From Bettongia penicillata ogilbyi (lineage: Eukaryota; Chordata; Mammalia; Diprotodontia; Potoroidae), in NCBI GenBank assembly GCA_023548195.1, contig JAJHZJ010000061.1:4112297-4176296 (forward strand): DNA of 64,000 bases, in the 5' to 3' direction. The stretch's first letter is position 1, and the number at the start of each line of letters is the position of its first letter. Under the pieces are notes generated by a model that saw nothing but the letters and a program-made list of their open reading frames with translations, ran no database searches and was not told the DNA's origin. Positions 44,501 through 55,329 of this stretch are shown here, in pieces. A program made the translations under genes and the position numbers.

Positions 44501-44739
44501 TTTTTCAATTTTATTTTAACTATTAAAATTTTAATTTTATTAATTTTTGTTAAATTTTAGTCATTTTAAATAACAATAACTATCATTACTATTATTATTT
44601 ATTATTATTACAGATGAAAGTGCTAAAATTTCATTTGGAGGCTACCAAAAATAAAGTTGCAATTGGTTTTTCCATGCAATTTTACAGACACCTGACACGT
44701 CCCCACCCTGGGAAAGGGAGACACATCTTTTGCAACCTC

Positions 44740-45010
44740 CCCTACATGTAGTCATTCAGCCCTTACTAAAAGACCCTTGGTGAGACAGAACCCCTCTCTC
44801 CCATCCCACTTTGAGTACTTCCTAAGAGTTAGGAAGCTATTTCCAACATCCAGTTGAATTCCATCTTCAACTTCTATCCATTGTTTCTGGATCTGCCTTC
44901 TGGGACCAAGCAAAACAAGTCTATGTTCCCATCCTCAGAATAACTCTTCATATCCCTGAAGGAATCGATCACATTTCTTACGTCTTCTCTACTTCAGGAT
45001 CCATACTTCC
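44740..45010 (-). mobile_element. L3/CR1 LINE 3' fragment
   Basis: Antisense: 'gagttaggaagctatttcc', 'acttctatccattgtttctgg', 'gaccaagcaaaacaagtct', 'aataactcttcatatccctg'. Confidence 0.75.
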
Positions 45011-45039
45011 TTCAGGCCTTACTTTTACAGCTGGGCTAT

Positions 45040-45470
45040 TGTGGGGGGGCACATGAGGCCCACCAAACTTCTGGGTATAACTCAAACCAGATTAAAATAT
45101 AATTGGAAAATAACAAAATAAATAAAAATACAATTTGTTGCTATTGTTCAGTTGTTTTTGATCATGTCCAACTCTTTGTGACCCCATCTGGGGGTTTCTT
45201 GACAAAGATACTGGAATGGGTTATTATTTCCTTCTCTAGCTCATCTTATAGATGACGAAACCGAGGCAAATAAAGTTAAGAGACTTGCCCACAGTCACAC
45301 AGCTAGTAAGTGTCTGAGATCAGATTTGAATTCAGGAAGAGGAATCTTCCTGATTCTATCCACTGCACCAAAATTGTCCCCCAAATTTAATAAAACATAG
45401 ATAATATTATACTTCACAACTAAATCAATAAACATACCACTGGGCTTCTTATATACAGATTAATAACCCC
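45040..45470. mobile_element. hAT-like DNA repeat (family 2), split by a SINE
   Basis: Left part: 'gcacatgaggcccacc', 'gggtataactcaaaccagat', 'taaaatataattggaaaata'. Right part from about 45383: 'tttaataaaacatagataat'. The two halves are one repeat separated by the SINE at 45133-45378. Confidence 0.5.
45133..45378 (-). mobile_element. Marsupial SINE with RTE-type tail (MAR1-like)
   Basis: Antisense and nearly complete: 'gttgctattgttcagttg', 'ctttgtgaccccatctggg', 'gatgacgaaaccgaggcaaa', 'agtcacacagctagtaagtg', 'gatcagatttgaattcagga', 'attctatccactgcacc'. Inserted into the hAT-like repeat, hence younger. Confidence 0.9.
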
Positions 45471-45904
45471 TGTTTCTATTTGAGTCTTTCTATTTGAGTT
45501 TAGATGACCTCTAAGATCCTTTCCAGTTACAAACCCATTGGTGATCTAGTGGTGATATCATTGGGGGAATCCAGCAATCCATTCTTTGCTCACCCATTGC
45601 CTATCCTTAGCTTCTCAGCCTTCTTGGCCTTGCTATTTTAGGACATTTGAATACTTTGCACTGACATAGAGATCCAAATTAAGGCCTTGATGTGATCCAC
45701 TCTAGTAGATCTGGAGAGCTCATGTTTAGATGACTGAGAACTAGTCTGTTCTGTCCTCAATGGTTAGCTGAGAGTGGGTAGCCCCAAAATTATAGATATC
45801 AATTGGTTTAACATATACCTAGGGCCTGCTTGAGCCAGCTCATATTGACTCAGAGAGCTGATTGTTAAATTTTCGGTGTGAACATTTATACCTTGAAAAT
45901 AATC
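45471..45904. other. No recognisable feature
   Basis: Unassigned; 'gatgacctctaagatcctttcc' near 45500 resembles a MIR/L3 tail. Confidence 0.35.
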
Positions 45905-46145
45905 ATTATACTAATAGCTAACATTTATATAGATCTTATGTGCCAGACACTGTGCTATGTGCCTTACAATTATAACCTCACTTAATCCTCACAACACGCC
46001 CTGGAAGGTAGGCTCCCATTATACAGATGAGGAAATTGAGGCAAACAGAGGTTAAGTGAGTCACCCAAGGTCACACAACTAATAAGTGTCAGGGATTAGA
46101 TTTGAACTCAGATTTTCCTGACTGCTGACCTGGTGCTCAGGCAAC
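45905..46145 (-). mobile_element. MIR/THER-type SINE
   Basis: Antisense and nearly complete: 'gccagacactgtgctatgtg', 'aatcctcacaacacgccctg', 'agatgaggaaattgaggcaa', 'aggttaagtgagtcaccc', 'tttgaactcagattttcct', 'tgacctggtgctc'. Confidence 0.85.
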
Positions 46146-46394
46146 AAATCAGGGCCAGATTTATTGTTTTATTGATCATCTAAACTGAAGAAGGTGATGG
46201 AGAAAATGTTAATAATTCAGACTTAAAAATGTTATGAGATTTTTCAGAAAGCTGGTTATTAAACACCAACACAAACCTGCCTTTAGTCAACAAGCGACGT
46301 TTCAGAGATAAAGAGGAACCAGTTTGGTGAATATTCTGTGATTCCAGGGAGGCAATTTAGTGTCCTGAAGTCGTATTTCATCCCTTCTTCACTT

Positions 46395-46562
46395 TAGGAC
46401 ATGGTTTCTTAACCTTCAATCCATAGACCTGACTTTTAAAATATTTTCATAATTGTGTATCAGTAGAATTAGCTTCCTTTTAATCCTGTGAATTTTATTT
46501 TATGTATTAAACATTATACTGAGAAGAGGACCACAGATTGCCAAATGGGTAAGTCTGGATCC
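46395..46562. mobile_element. hAT-like DNA repeat (family 1)
   Basis: 'catggtttcttaaccttcaa', 'ttccttttaatcctgtg', 'tttattttatgtattaaac', 'ccaaatgggtaagtctggat'. Reverse-oriented relative to 22090 and diverged. Confidence 0.45.
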
Positions 46563-46824
46563 CTTAGTGTAGGAAATTGACAAATATTCATAAATTTCAT
46601 ATTTTCTTCTCCTCATCTTTTATAAATCATGACTTTCCTTATACTCTGTGAAGTGGTCATTTGAATCCTAAACCTCATTAAATTTCTGTAATAAAAAGTC
46701 TGTAAATTTCATAGGACCATAGGAAGGTGTTAATTACCTGCTAGCAGACTATGCTAGATAGCTTCCAAACAGATTTCACTTCATGGTATAGTTCTGAGAA
46801 TAAGCCAGGTTAAGAAAGTACCAA

Positions 46825-46990
46825 AGGGTTTAGAAGCCAGAGATATCAGGTTCAAGCCATCTCTCTATCACTCTTTACCGGTATAAGCTCAAGCAAGCCA
46901 CTTAAACTTTCTAGGTCTCATTATTTTCTTCATCTGTAAAATGAAGGGACTGAGCCACTTAGCATTTTCCAGCTCTAAATCTACAACCCA
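46825..46990 (+). mobile_element. MIR-type SINE
   Basis: 'agaagccagagatatcagg', 'caagcaagccacttaaac', 'ctcattattttcttcatctg', 'aaatgaagggactgagcc', 'ttccagctctaaatctac'. Confidence 0.75.
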
Positions 46991-46994
46991 CATC

Positions 46995-47320
46995 TCAACA
47001 ATATGGTTCAGTAAAGTAGCGAAGTAAAAGTCCTAAGTTCTAGTCTGGGCACTACCATACCACATACTTGCTAAGTGACTGTGGTCACATCACTTCATCT
47101 TTTGGTGTCTGTTTTTTTTATTTTTATTTTTTATCTATATAAAAAGAGGTCTGACTAAACTTGATAGAGTTTTTAAATTTTTACTCACTAGGTGGGGCAT
47201 TTTGGGAAAAGAATATAATGTAAACAAAGAGCATAAAAGATATTTTAAGTAATAAATAAAAAGAGGAGCCTGGACTTTATGATGTTCAAAGTTCTTTCCA
47301 ACTCTAACATCCTGTGATTT
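46995..47320 (+). mobile_element. MIR-type SINE, internally expanded
   Basis: 'taagttctagtctgggcac', 'tgactgtggtcacatcac', 'ttcatcttttggtgtctg', then a T/A-rich segment, then 'ggactttatgatgttcaaag' and 'ctttccaactctaacatcctg'. The tail block seems to occur twice (47143 and 47260) around an AT-rich insert. Confidence 0.5.
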
Positions 47321-48449
47321 TTTTTAAAGAGTTCTGTGCTGCATCAAGGTTTGGGAAAAAGAGAAGCACAGAAAGGCACTGGACCTGCCCTCAGAGAGGT
47401 TACACAAATATCTCTTTTAAAGTCCCTATCCTGCAGTTATCCCTCCCACTTTGTGGGGTTAAGGGTGGGTGCCCAGGCAATCTGGAAAATCTGTGTAAAA
47501 TTTTTTGGCCCCCCCTTCATACCAGCAAAGGAGCCTGAATTTTTTCTTTCTTTTATGGGGTGTTTATAGCACCTTATAGTAAAATTTAGGTTAAATATTT
47601 GGTCACAGACTCTGTGCCTTCTGCTGGCCTTCTTTCATGTGTTGTCTGCTGCTTCTGCAAAATTCCCATTTAATTTCTTATGCCAACCTACTGTGTATCA
47701 AAACCACGATGAGGAAAGTTGTGATGTGGAATGGATAACTGTACTTGGCAAGGCCAATTATCAGATTATCTTCTCTTACTACTTGCCATAGAAATTTTAA
47801 AGTTGTTTCTACATTGTTAAGATTTAAATGGGAAAAACCTCATTTACTTGTCCCAAACAAATGAAAGAAGGGAATCTTTAAAGAATGCCAGCCACCCTTT
47901 TTCCTTGACACACTCTCTTTTAATAATTGAAATCTAACTTTACTGTGCTTATAAGATAGTTAAGTTTAATGAATGGAAACATTAAGAAGCTGTTAAGAAA
48001 CCATTCCCATGTCAGGAAAAAGAAGCAATATATCTTCTAGGGAAGAATTGCCATTCTGATACCCTGAATAATTATTTGCTTACTTTTTTTTTGGCCTGTT
48101 GCTGCTGAGCTCTGTCCTGGAAACCTGGAATAATTGGAAACTACACTAACATAATGGATTTTGCTAACTTTGCTGTTCTATTCTGTTCCCTGTTCCCTGT
48201 TAAGGAAAGTAAACGGTTTTGATGCTATTGAAATACTCTAGGATGAATATTTATGTTCTACTTTCTGCCGCAGGCAACAGGTATCAGTGCTCCTTCCTGA
48301 GAAAAAAAGCATCTTGGGAAACACAACAAGGGCCATGTCAGAAATACCTTTTCCACAGCAGGCTAACATGATCTAACATAGTTGCATTGGGGAATGGTCA
48401 GGTTCATGCAGACGAATATATCACAAACGACCTTAACACCACAGGACTT
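47321..48449. other. No recognisable feature
   Basis: About 1.1 kb without a gene or repeat I can name. Overlapping 74- and 77-codon frames at 47314-47569 have no domain signature. Confidence 0.4.
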
Positions 48450-48556
48450 TCAGAGAGAAGGAAATTTAGAGACTATCGAGTGTATATTGCAAATGAAGAA
48501 ATCTCATTTTGCAGATGAGGAAACCAAGGCCCAGAGAGGCTAGAGTGACTTGAAGA
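48450..48556 (-). mobile_element. MIR-type SINE fragment
   Basis: Antisense 'tttgcagatgaggaaaccaa', 'ggcccagagaggctagagtg', 'acttgaaga', cut by the CCTT array. Confidence 0.7.
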
Positions 48557-48668
48557 ACCTTCTTCCTTCCTTCCTTCCTTCCTTCCTTCCTTCCTTCCTT
48601 CCTTCCTTCCTTCCTTCCTTCTCTCCTTCCTTCCTTCCTTCTTCATTCCTTCTTTCTTTCCTTCCATC
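48557..48668. repeat. (CCTT)n microsatellite
   Basis: Tetranucleotide array with a perfect core of about 70 bp and a degenerate right edge; the opposite strand gives Lys/Glu/Gly/Arg repeat frames. Confidence 0.97.
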
Positions 48669-48794
48669 CATCAAAAAAAATAGTATTAGAAATTTTCCTG
48701 CACAAATAAGTAAAGATTTAGTGTTTTGGGGAGGAAAAGAGGACAATATGAGTCAGGAAAGCCTTCTCTTTCCTGGGTGGAACAGTATCTAGAG

Positions 48795-48850
48795 TGATGG
48801 ATTTGAAATCAAGAGGACCTAAATACAAATCTCACCTCAGATATATAAAG
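48795..48850 (+). mobile_element. SINE head fragment
   Basis: 'gatttgaaatcaagaggacc', 'taaatacaaatctcacctcag' is the middle of a marsupial SINE head, truncated. Confidence 0.55.
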
Positions 48851-48894
48851 TAACATGATGGGGGGAAGGAACTAGAAACTGAGGAATAGATCAG

Positions 48895-49110
48895 AATAGG
48901 CCCTGGAAGTGAGGTTTGGAAGTGATAAGCTGCCTTGGGAGCCAGGATGCCTGGCTTCTAGGTCTGAATGAGTAAGTAACTCCCTCTGTAGGCTTATATG
49001 TCTTCTTTTTCCATGTTGCAGTATTCCAATCTGTAAAATAAAGATTATACAGGATATATCACACCTTTTTTCCATCTCTTTACATGGTTTCCATGAAGAT
49101 GAGTAATCCA
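48895..49110 (+). mobile_element. MIR-related repeat, copy a
   Basis: 'gggagccaggatgcctggc', 'gtaagtaactccctctgtag', 'caatctgtaaaataaagatt', 'atctctttacatggtttcc'. Related to 50145-50370 over its length. Confidence 0.55.
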
Positions 49111-50144
49111 ATATATGATGATTCACTTAACCTTGAATTTATATCTTGCTTGGCTTCCTATAAATAGAAGCTGGCATTTGAATTATCTTAAAGAAAACTA
49201 GAATCTACCCCACCTTATCTCTCCACCCTCAAATTTCAATCCATGTATTAAAGTCTATAAGGAAAACCAAAACCAACAAACAAAACTCTACTCAATTAGC
49301 CTTCCCCCTCACCACCCCCCTATCCCACCCCTGCCATGAACATCTCAGTTATTCCAAACAACTCACCTTTGCCACATGGACTTCTGACCTGACATTTTAC
49401 TGAGAACTGATACCTGCTGATGAAACTTTGGGTCCTGTTTTATTGGTCTCACATCCCTGACCTTTTACTGACCATACCACCTAACCTTCCTCTTTCCCGA
49501 AAGATAGTTCTGTTTTTTTCAGGGACTCTAATTTTTAAGGCGTATCTTTCTGTTTCTCCTCAAAATATTCTTATAACCAGGACCAAGAAGCCCTTGGTGC
49601 ATTACCCAGCTCCTTCTACTCTGCCCCCAGTTTAGAAATGGTAGAGAGAAAAGACTCAGTGAAGGTCAATCACTGTTTTCTTGGAAATCAAAGATTTGCA
49701 CCCCAGTTCTTAGACATTGGTTTCTTTGTCTACGATGCATTTGAAAAGTTTAGAATTGTAACCAAAATTGGTTTTTGCCTTCTGTCTTTGCCACAAGTGA
49801 GATGAGTTATCAAAAACCCTAAAAACATAAACTTGGCCAGGAGTCTCACTCACACAGTGTCTCTTCCAACCTGCATAGTCTAATTCTGAGGCAAAAACAG
49901 CCTCAGCTTTTGTTTCCAGTGCTTCTGACAGTGTGCAAAAGATAAAGGCTTCATCAACTTGGATGAATTTATATTTATAAGCATTGCTTTGATGATTACA
50001 GTGGACACCATTTTAATGTCTTTGGGCAGCTATCTGATGTGCTGAACTAAATATACTGTTGCATCTCTATGGTCATTTGTACATACTTTTCAAGGCTCAC
50101 CTTCAAAAAATTAAATAACCCTAACAATTAAAGACACAGAAGGA
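49111..50144. other. No recognisable feature
   Basis: About 1 kb without a gene or nameable repeat. Confidence 0.4.
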
Positions 50145-50370
50145 GAATGAGAGTGGGATGTTGTCTTGGCAGTCAGAATGCCTGGAGTTTTAGTTACAAA
50201 TGAGCCAATGACTCCCAATATAGGCTTAAGTCATTCCAGTGCTTAGTAGGTGCTCAAAATTGCTTGTTGACTTGCCTACTCTTTCATACTTCAATGTCCC
50301 ATTTGTGAAATAAACAGAGATAATAGAAAATATAGAATTTCCTCTCATCTCTTTACATAGTTGTCATGAA
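50145..50370 (+). mobile_element. MIR-related repeat, copy b
   Basis: 'tggcagtcagaatgcctgg', 'ccaatgactcccaatatagg', 'cccatttgtgaaataaacag', 'atctctttacatagttgtc'. It shares with copy a an unusual order, including '(aa)taggctta' after the CORE-like block. A short L2-like piece (cttagtaggtgctcaaaatt) lies in the middle. Confidence 0.55.
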
Positions 50371-50884
50371 GATAAGCTAAAATTCATTTACCATTAAATA
50401 TGTGTATTAGCATGCAATAAAAAAAATATATTTGCAATATTACAGAGGTGTTTTGAGATCATTGGAAAATTGATTATTTTCCTGTAAACCAGAGAAAGTA
50501 TGTATAGATTTACTTGTAACTTTTAAAAAGGAAAGCTCCCTAGCATCATATGAAGCTAATGATGGGCATCTTTGTGGCTTCCTAACTGCTGGTAGCAATA
50601 TTACATGGTCTAATTACATGGTCTACAATGGCTCCCATCACACTAATGGAGACTAAGGTCACAGTCTGCACTACATGACTCCATAGACAGGCAGTTCTCT
50701 CCCTTCTCCCCTCAATGACAAATGAACTACATACCAATTCTTGAACTGTTTATAAGGTTGCCCCCAAATCTAGTAAAGTTTAAGAACAGAGTGCAAATGG
50801 TTCAGTGAAACCCCTCACCACTACTATAAGAAATAACTCAAATTGACCCCAACATCAACTGAACCCTCACAGTACTTTGTAAGT
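50371..50884. other. No recognisable feature
   Basis: Unassigned sequence. Confidence 0.35.
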
Positions 50885-51012
50885 CTTCATCTTCTCGACC
50901 TGGTTATAAGCTCCTTGGGAGCAAAGGCTAGATCTTCTCTATCTTTGTGTCTCTTTCAGTCAGGTATGACAGTCCCTTACACAAGGTAGAGTTCAATAAT
51001 TGTGAATTAAAA
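50885..51012 (+). mobile_element. L2 LINE 3' end fragment
   Basis: Sense: 'ataagctccttgggagcaaa', 'ggctagatcttctctatc', 'acacaaggtagagttcaata'. Confidence 0.7.
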
Positions 51013-51780
51013 TTAAATTGTAACTACCCAACCTCCTAATGGTGCTTGAATCTTCACATGAAAAAATAGCACATTTTTATTATCAAATGGTTTGAAATGT
51101 ACTCACTATCCTAACAAGGGAAATGTTTCTTTAAAACTAATCTTATCATTACATAATAACTCACTTGCTGCATAAAATTGAAGAATAACTAGGAGCACAA
51201 TTTCTCTCCTTCCGTTACTTCATAATTAATATGTAAGGTGGTTCATTTGTTTGTCCAAACATAGTCCATCTGGTTTTGGAATATTGGAAATTATTTGATT
51301 TTCTTTGAAATCATCTTAAAAGACTAAAGCATTGCTTCTGAGAGTTATGAAATAATCTCAAAGGCAGCTGGAAATTCATTTATCACGTTAATGCAGGAAG
51401 ATAAACAAGGGTACTGAACAAAGACACTCCATTCTGTGAGCAGAATTATATTTGAGTTGGGGCCATAGGTTTATTTGAGGAAGCTACAGAAATGTGAACA
51501 TTGATCTTGTTTTCAGCAGCTGCATTCTCAAAGTTTCCAAAGATACAGTGTCCTTTTTACTTTCTGTACTCCTTTCCAAAAATAGAGAACAAAATTCTTC
51601 CAGCACCTAAAGTCTTCCTTGACACTACTCAAGTATGGCTGGAAGCTGCTAGAAAACAGTCTACTGGGATAGGCAGGCTGGACAGAAATGGACTTAAATA
51701 CTCTGTGAGATGTAATTGAGCTTTCTCAAAAAGGCTCAGTTTTCTTTGAGTAATAAATTTGTGTAATCTGCCATTAGTCA
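51013..51780. other. No recognisable feature
   Basis: Unassigned; the 72-codon frame at 51501-51719 has no domain signature. Confidence 0.35.
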
Positions 51781-51792
51781 CTCACACACACA

Positions 51793-51825
<33 letters not shown>

Positions 51826-51826
51826 C
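51781..51826. repeat. (CA)n microsatellite
   Basis: About 23 CA units with one TA interruption. Confidence 0.95.
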
Positions 51827-52199
51827 CCTCAAGGTTTACATGAATGGTGTTCAATTAGGGGATACCTGAAAAATAATCTCTTTCATTCTCTTTGCCCCCA
51901 ACGATAACTTCCCTTGAAAATATCAAATTATAGCTCATGTCTAGGTTTCTACAAATATGAGTAAAATCATCCTTGGCTCCTGTGCAAGCACCTAGGAAGC
52001 ACTACATATTTCAGACATAGGACCGGTTTATTTCGTTCCCACAGTCAATCAGTGAGCATTCATTAAAGGCTTACTATAAGCCAGAAATGGTGTTAAGTGC
52101 TGGGGATACAAAGAAAGGTAACAAAATAAATAAGTAATGGTCCCTGTCCTCAAGAAGCTCCTATTCTAATGGAAGAAATGTAAATAATTGAACATTTGA

Positions 52200-52275
52200 T
52201 GATAGATAGATAAATAGATAGAGAGATAGATAAATAGAGATGTATAGAGATATGTCTATATATAGAGAGAGTGCA
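52200..52275. repeat. GATA/AGAT-rich microsatellite
   Basis: Degenerate gatagataaatagatagagaga-type tract inside the L2 copy. Confidence 0.85.
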
Positions 52276-52681
52276 GATGAAAGAGAATCTCCGAGGAAAG
52301 GGATTAGCAGCTAGGGCAGAAGATGGGGAGAGGGATGGGCAAAGGCCTTTTATATAAGGTGAAATTTGAGCTGAGTCTTGAAAGAAGCCAAGGGATCCAG
52401 GAGGTCAAGATGACGAGGGAGAGCATTTCGGACCTGGGGGAGAGCCAGTGAAAAGGCACAAAACTGTGAGATGGATGACTTACAGGAGGAACAGCCAGTA
52501 GGGCCAGTGTTTCATACACACAGTGGCGTATGAAAGATAGTAAAGTATAAGAAGACCAGAAGGGTAAGAAGTGGTCAAATTTTCAAGGCCTTAAAATACC
52601 AATTAGGATTTAACATGTGATCCAGGAGGCAATAAGAAGCCACTAGAGTTTATTGAGAGGTGTGGACATATAACATGGCAT

Positions 52682-52947
52682 AATTAGGTGGCATTTGAGT
52701 TTTAAATTTAAATTAGTAAGGAACTGGTGTAGGATGGTACTATGGAAGATAGTCTAGGCATGGAAAATTGTATGCATGGAGGTATACCATGGGCATTTGT
52801 AGTGTATACAATGGAAAAGGAATAGCCCAGTTTGGTGGAAGCATAGGGAACTACTGAAAGGTTTTGAGCAGAGTAGGGACAAATATAATTCTATGCATGA
52901 GAAAGATAAGTGATACAAAAAAGAGTTGAAAATGCGGGCAGTGGGGC
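52682..52947 (+). repeat. Local duplication pair, copy 1
   Basis: About 265 bp closely matching 55533-55797, roughly 88-90% by eye ('aaggaactggtgtaggatg', 'tactatggaaga', 'ctatgcat'). It sits out of place within the L2 3'UTR/ORF2 of this locus, so it is likely the inserted copy. Confidence 0.8.
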
Positions 52948-53355
52948 AGGCGGGGGGGTGTGTAACAGGGAGGAAGACCTGAGCATTAGAAGCATAACTT
53001 TGGTAGCTAAGTGGAGGAAATATATAGAGTGATAGACTTGTGGGAGAGAAAACGAAAAGGTTATCGCAATGATGCAGATGGAAAGGTGATGAGAACCCGG
53101 AGTAGGGTGTAGCTATGTGAAGAGAGAGGAGACGTTCAAAAAATGTAAAGGTAAAAATGACAAGAATTGGCAATTGATTGGATATATTTGGGGAGGGTGA
53201 AAGAAGAGTTCAGAGTGACAATGAGATTTCAAACCTGGGTGACAGAGAAGATAGTACTTTCAATATTAATAAGGAATTTTAGAAAAGGCAAGGACAGAGG
53301 AGGTAATGAGCTCTTTTGGATATAGTGAGTTTGAAATGCCTATAGGATATATTTC

Positions 53356-53744
53356 CACAAAAAGAATGTAAATAATATCAAAGTCTCATAATGGCTTATT
53401 AAAAATTAAGAACAATTCTTTCTTTTCCAGGGAATCTCTCCTTTGTCCAAGGACCATTATGACCCTCAATATTCTTATCTCCATCCTGTGGTTCGAAATC
53501 TTCAAGAGAGGAAATAGCTGGCATCTACTGCTGCACCTCTTGGGTAACATGATTCTACCTTCCACAGCTTCCATCACTGAGATCTCTTTTTTTAGCTTCC
53601 ATCTCTGAGGTTTGGGGAGAAGTGAGTCATGGTCATTGGGGGATCTGTGCCCATGGCTCTTAGGTTTGGGGCCTGCCTCATTCCTCTCTGACATCGCTGG
53701 CTGAACTCTGGCACATTCATCTATAAATATTCTCTTTCATAGGC
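53356..53744. other. No recognisable feature
   Basis: Unassigned; a 102-codon antisense frame at 53386-53694 has no recognisable domain. Confidence 0.4.
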
Positions 53745-54495
53745 CTTTGTTGTTCAGTTGTTTCAATCGTGCCCAACTCTTTGTGACCCTCTTTGGGTTT
53801 TCTTGGCAAGGACACTGAAGTGATTTGCCATTTCTTTCTCCAGATCATTTTACAGATGAAGAAATTGAGGAAATGAGGAAAACAGGCTTAAGTGATTTGC
53901 CCAGGGTCACACTTCTTTTAAGTGTCTGTAAAAGCAAGCACCTGGACATATCCAGGATGGCCTGCTATCATGGGTTCTTAGATCAGTTTTTCCGAAAGGA
54001 AAACAATTTTCGAGGGGCCAACAATCTACTTTAATTAAACACATATATCATTCGCTTAGTGCAGGGGGAAGAAATCAGCACCCTGAATTTCAGAGAAAAT
54101 ACAAACAGAGAAACAAATATCCACAGACAGGGCTTCCAACTGTCTGAGAATAAGCAATACATACATCACAGATCAACAGACAGATCCAACTGTCTGACCA
54201 TTACATGTACATAGTTGCCAGAGAGAGAAGAACCAACATATGGGTTTTCAAAGCCAGAGTCTAGGCTGGCCAAACAAACACTTCCAATGAATAAGCCCCA
54301 AATGCTTTTCAGAGCTGGAGGTCAGGGCCCTCTGACCCAGTTAATTTCAACACAAATTAACAAAAGGTATTTGAGACCTATTAAGGAGCAGGGAAAATCT
54401 AATTAACATTACAGTATCTGAGGCCAGATTTGACCTCTGGAAGATGTCTTCTGATTCTAAGCCCAGTGCTCTATCAACTGTGCCATTTTCCTGTC
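53745..54495 (-). mobile_element. MAR1-like SINE split by a solo LTR
   Basis: Antisense SINE: 53745-53926 carries the tail and body ('gttgttcagttgtttcaatc', 'ctttgtgaccctctttggg', 'gtgatttgcccagggtcaca', 'taagtgtc'). 54414-54495 carries the rest ('gtatctgaggccagatttga', 'ccagtgctctatcaactgtg'). Removing the LTR restores the normal SINE order. Confidence 0.88.
53927..54413 (-). mobile_element. Solo LTR of an endogenous retrovirus
   Basis: 487 bp starting TG and ending CA, with inverted ends TGTAA/TTACA. It is flanked by gtgtc (53922-53926) and gtatc (54414-54418), a 5-bp duplication with one mismatch. On the complement, ATTAAA followed by about 100 bases fits a polyadenylation signal and U5, so the LTR reads leftward. 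Five-base duplications are typical of ERV-L-type (class III) elements, but other classes are possible. No internal viral genes remain. Confidence 0.7.
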
Positions 54496-54554
54496 CTTCA
54501 CAAACTAATGAAGTTCAAAAATGCAATAGTCTCATATAGGATTCCGAAATATAA

Positions 54555-54640
54555 CCATTTATCCCCTGCTTAGCACAGGGTCTGGCATAAAGGAGGTCCT
54601 TAATAAATGTTGATTGATTGACTGGTTGGTCCTTAAGGAG
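54555..54640 (+). mobile_element. L2 LINE 3' terminus
   Basis: 'cctgcttagcacagggtctg', 'gcataaaggaggtccttaat', 'aaatgttgattgattgact'. Confidence 0.75.
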
Positions 54641-54799
54641 ATATAACAGGTAGTCAGACTCAGGACACTCCTCACCACAAATTAGTGGATATCATCAGAG
54701 TCCCAATTGAGCTGTTGATGATTCTATGCTTTGAAGACTCTGTCACAGTATGTTTCTCTCTAACAGCATGTTTCTGGCTACAGAAAGGAAAATAATATT

Positions 54800-55065
54800 A
54801 ATGAATAATAATAATGACAAACAACTAACCCTTATATAGCACTTTAAAGTTTGCAAAGCACTTTACAAATATCTCATTCGATCCTCACAACAACCCTCTG
54901 AGGTAGGTGTTTCATTTTATAGATGAAAATACTTTGGCAGATAGGTTAAGAGACTTGCCTGAGATCACACAGAAATTAAATGCCAGAGGGAGGATCTGAA
55001 CACAGGTCTTCTTGATTCCAGGTCCAGCACCCTATCCACCGTTTCCCAGCTGCCTCTAGTTATAA
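54800..55065 (-). mobile_element. MIR/THER-type SINE
   Basis: Antisense and nearly complete: 'tatatagcactttaaagttt', 'gcaaagcactttacaaatat', 'gatcctcacaacaaccctc', 'gagacttgcctgagatcac', 'ccaggtccagcaccctatcc'. Confidence 0.85.
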
Positions 55066-55329
55066 TCAAAATCCCAAACAGTTAATGTCCTTAGCCTTCA
55101 AACTCAGCAAGTTGACCAGCCTCTCTTGGTCATTTTATCTACATCTGGAAAATGTCAAAATCTGACTGTCTTAAACATAGCATTTCTTATTCCCAGTATT
55201 TCTCTTACCATTTTGTGTGCATCTTTTTGTGATCTTTTATTATAGTCATTTAATCAATTAATATAATCAAGTGTTCATCATTCATCCTATCAGAAGAGAG
55301 TGGTTATAGTGGTATTACTAGCATCAATT
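55066..55329. other. No recognisable feature
   Basis: Unassigned sequence. Confidence 0.3.

Larger units (their letters stand above)
52045..53355 (-). mobile_element. L2-type LINE, 3'UTR and C-terminal ORF2 remnant
   Basis: Antisense. 52045-52200 is the L2 3' end ('taagccagaaatggtgttaa', 'gctggggatacaaagaaagg', 'cctgtcctcaagaagctc'). 52200-52275 is a GATA-like tract. 52276-52665 is 3'UTR-like ('gagctgagtcttgaaagaag', 'gaggcaataagaagccacta'). 52979-53355 on the complement reads CR1/L2-clade RT C-terminus (VTQV.NL.VTLNSSF...IQSIANSCHFYL). It carries an extra duplicated block at 52682-52947. The 139-codon antisense frame at 52754-53173 is part of this decay. Confidence 0.7.

Noticed and set aside
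48473..48746. Lys/Glu/Gly/Arg repeat proteins
   Set aside because: Direct translation of the (CCTT)n array.
52754..53173. 139-codon antisense open frame
   Set aside because: Spans L2 remnant and the duplicated block; only decayed RT-like similarity upstream of it, not a gene.
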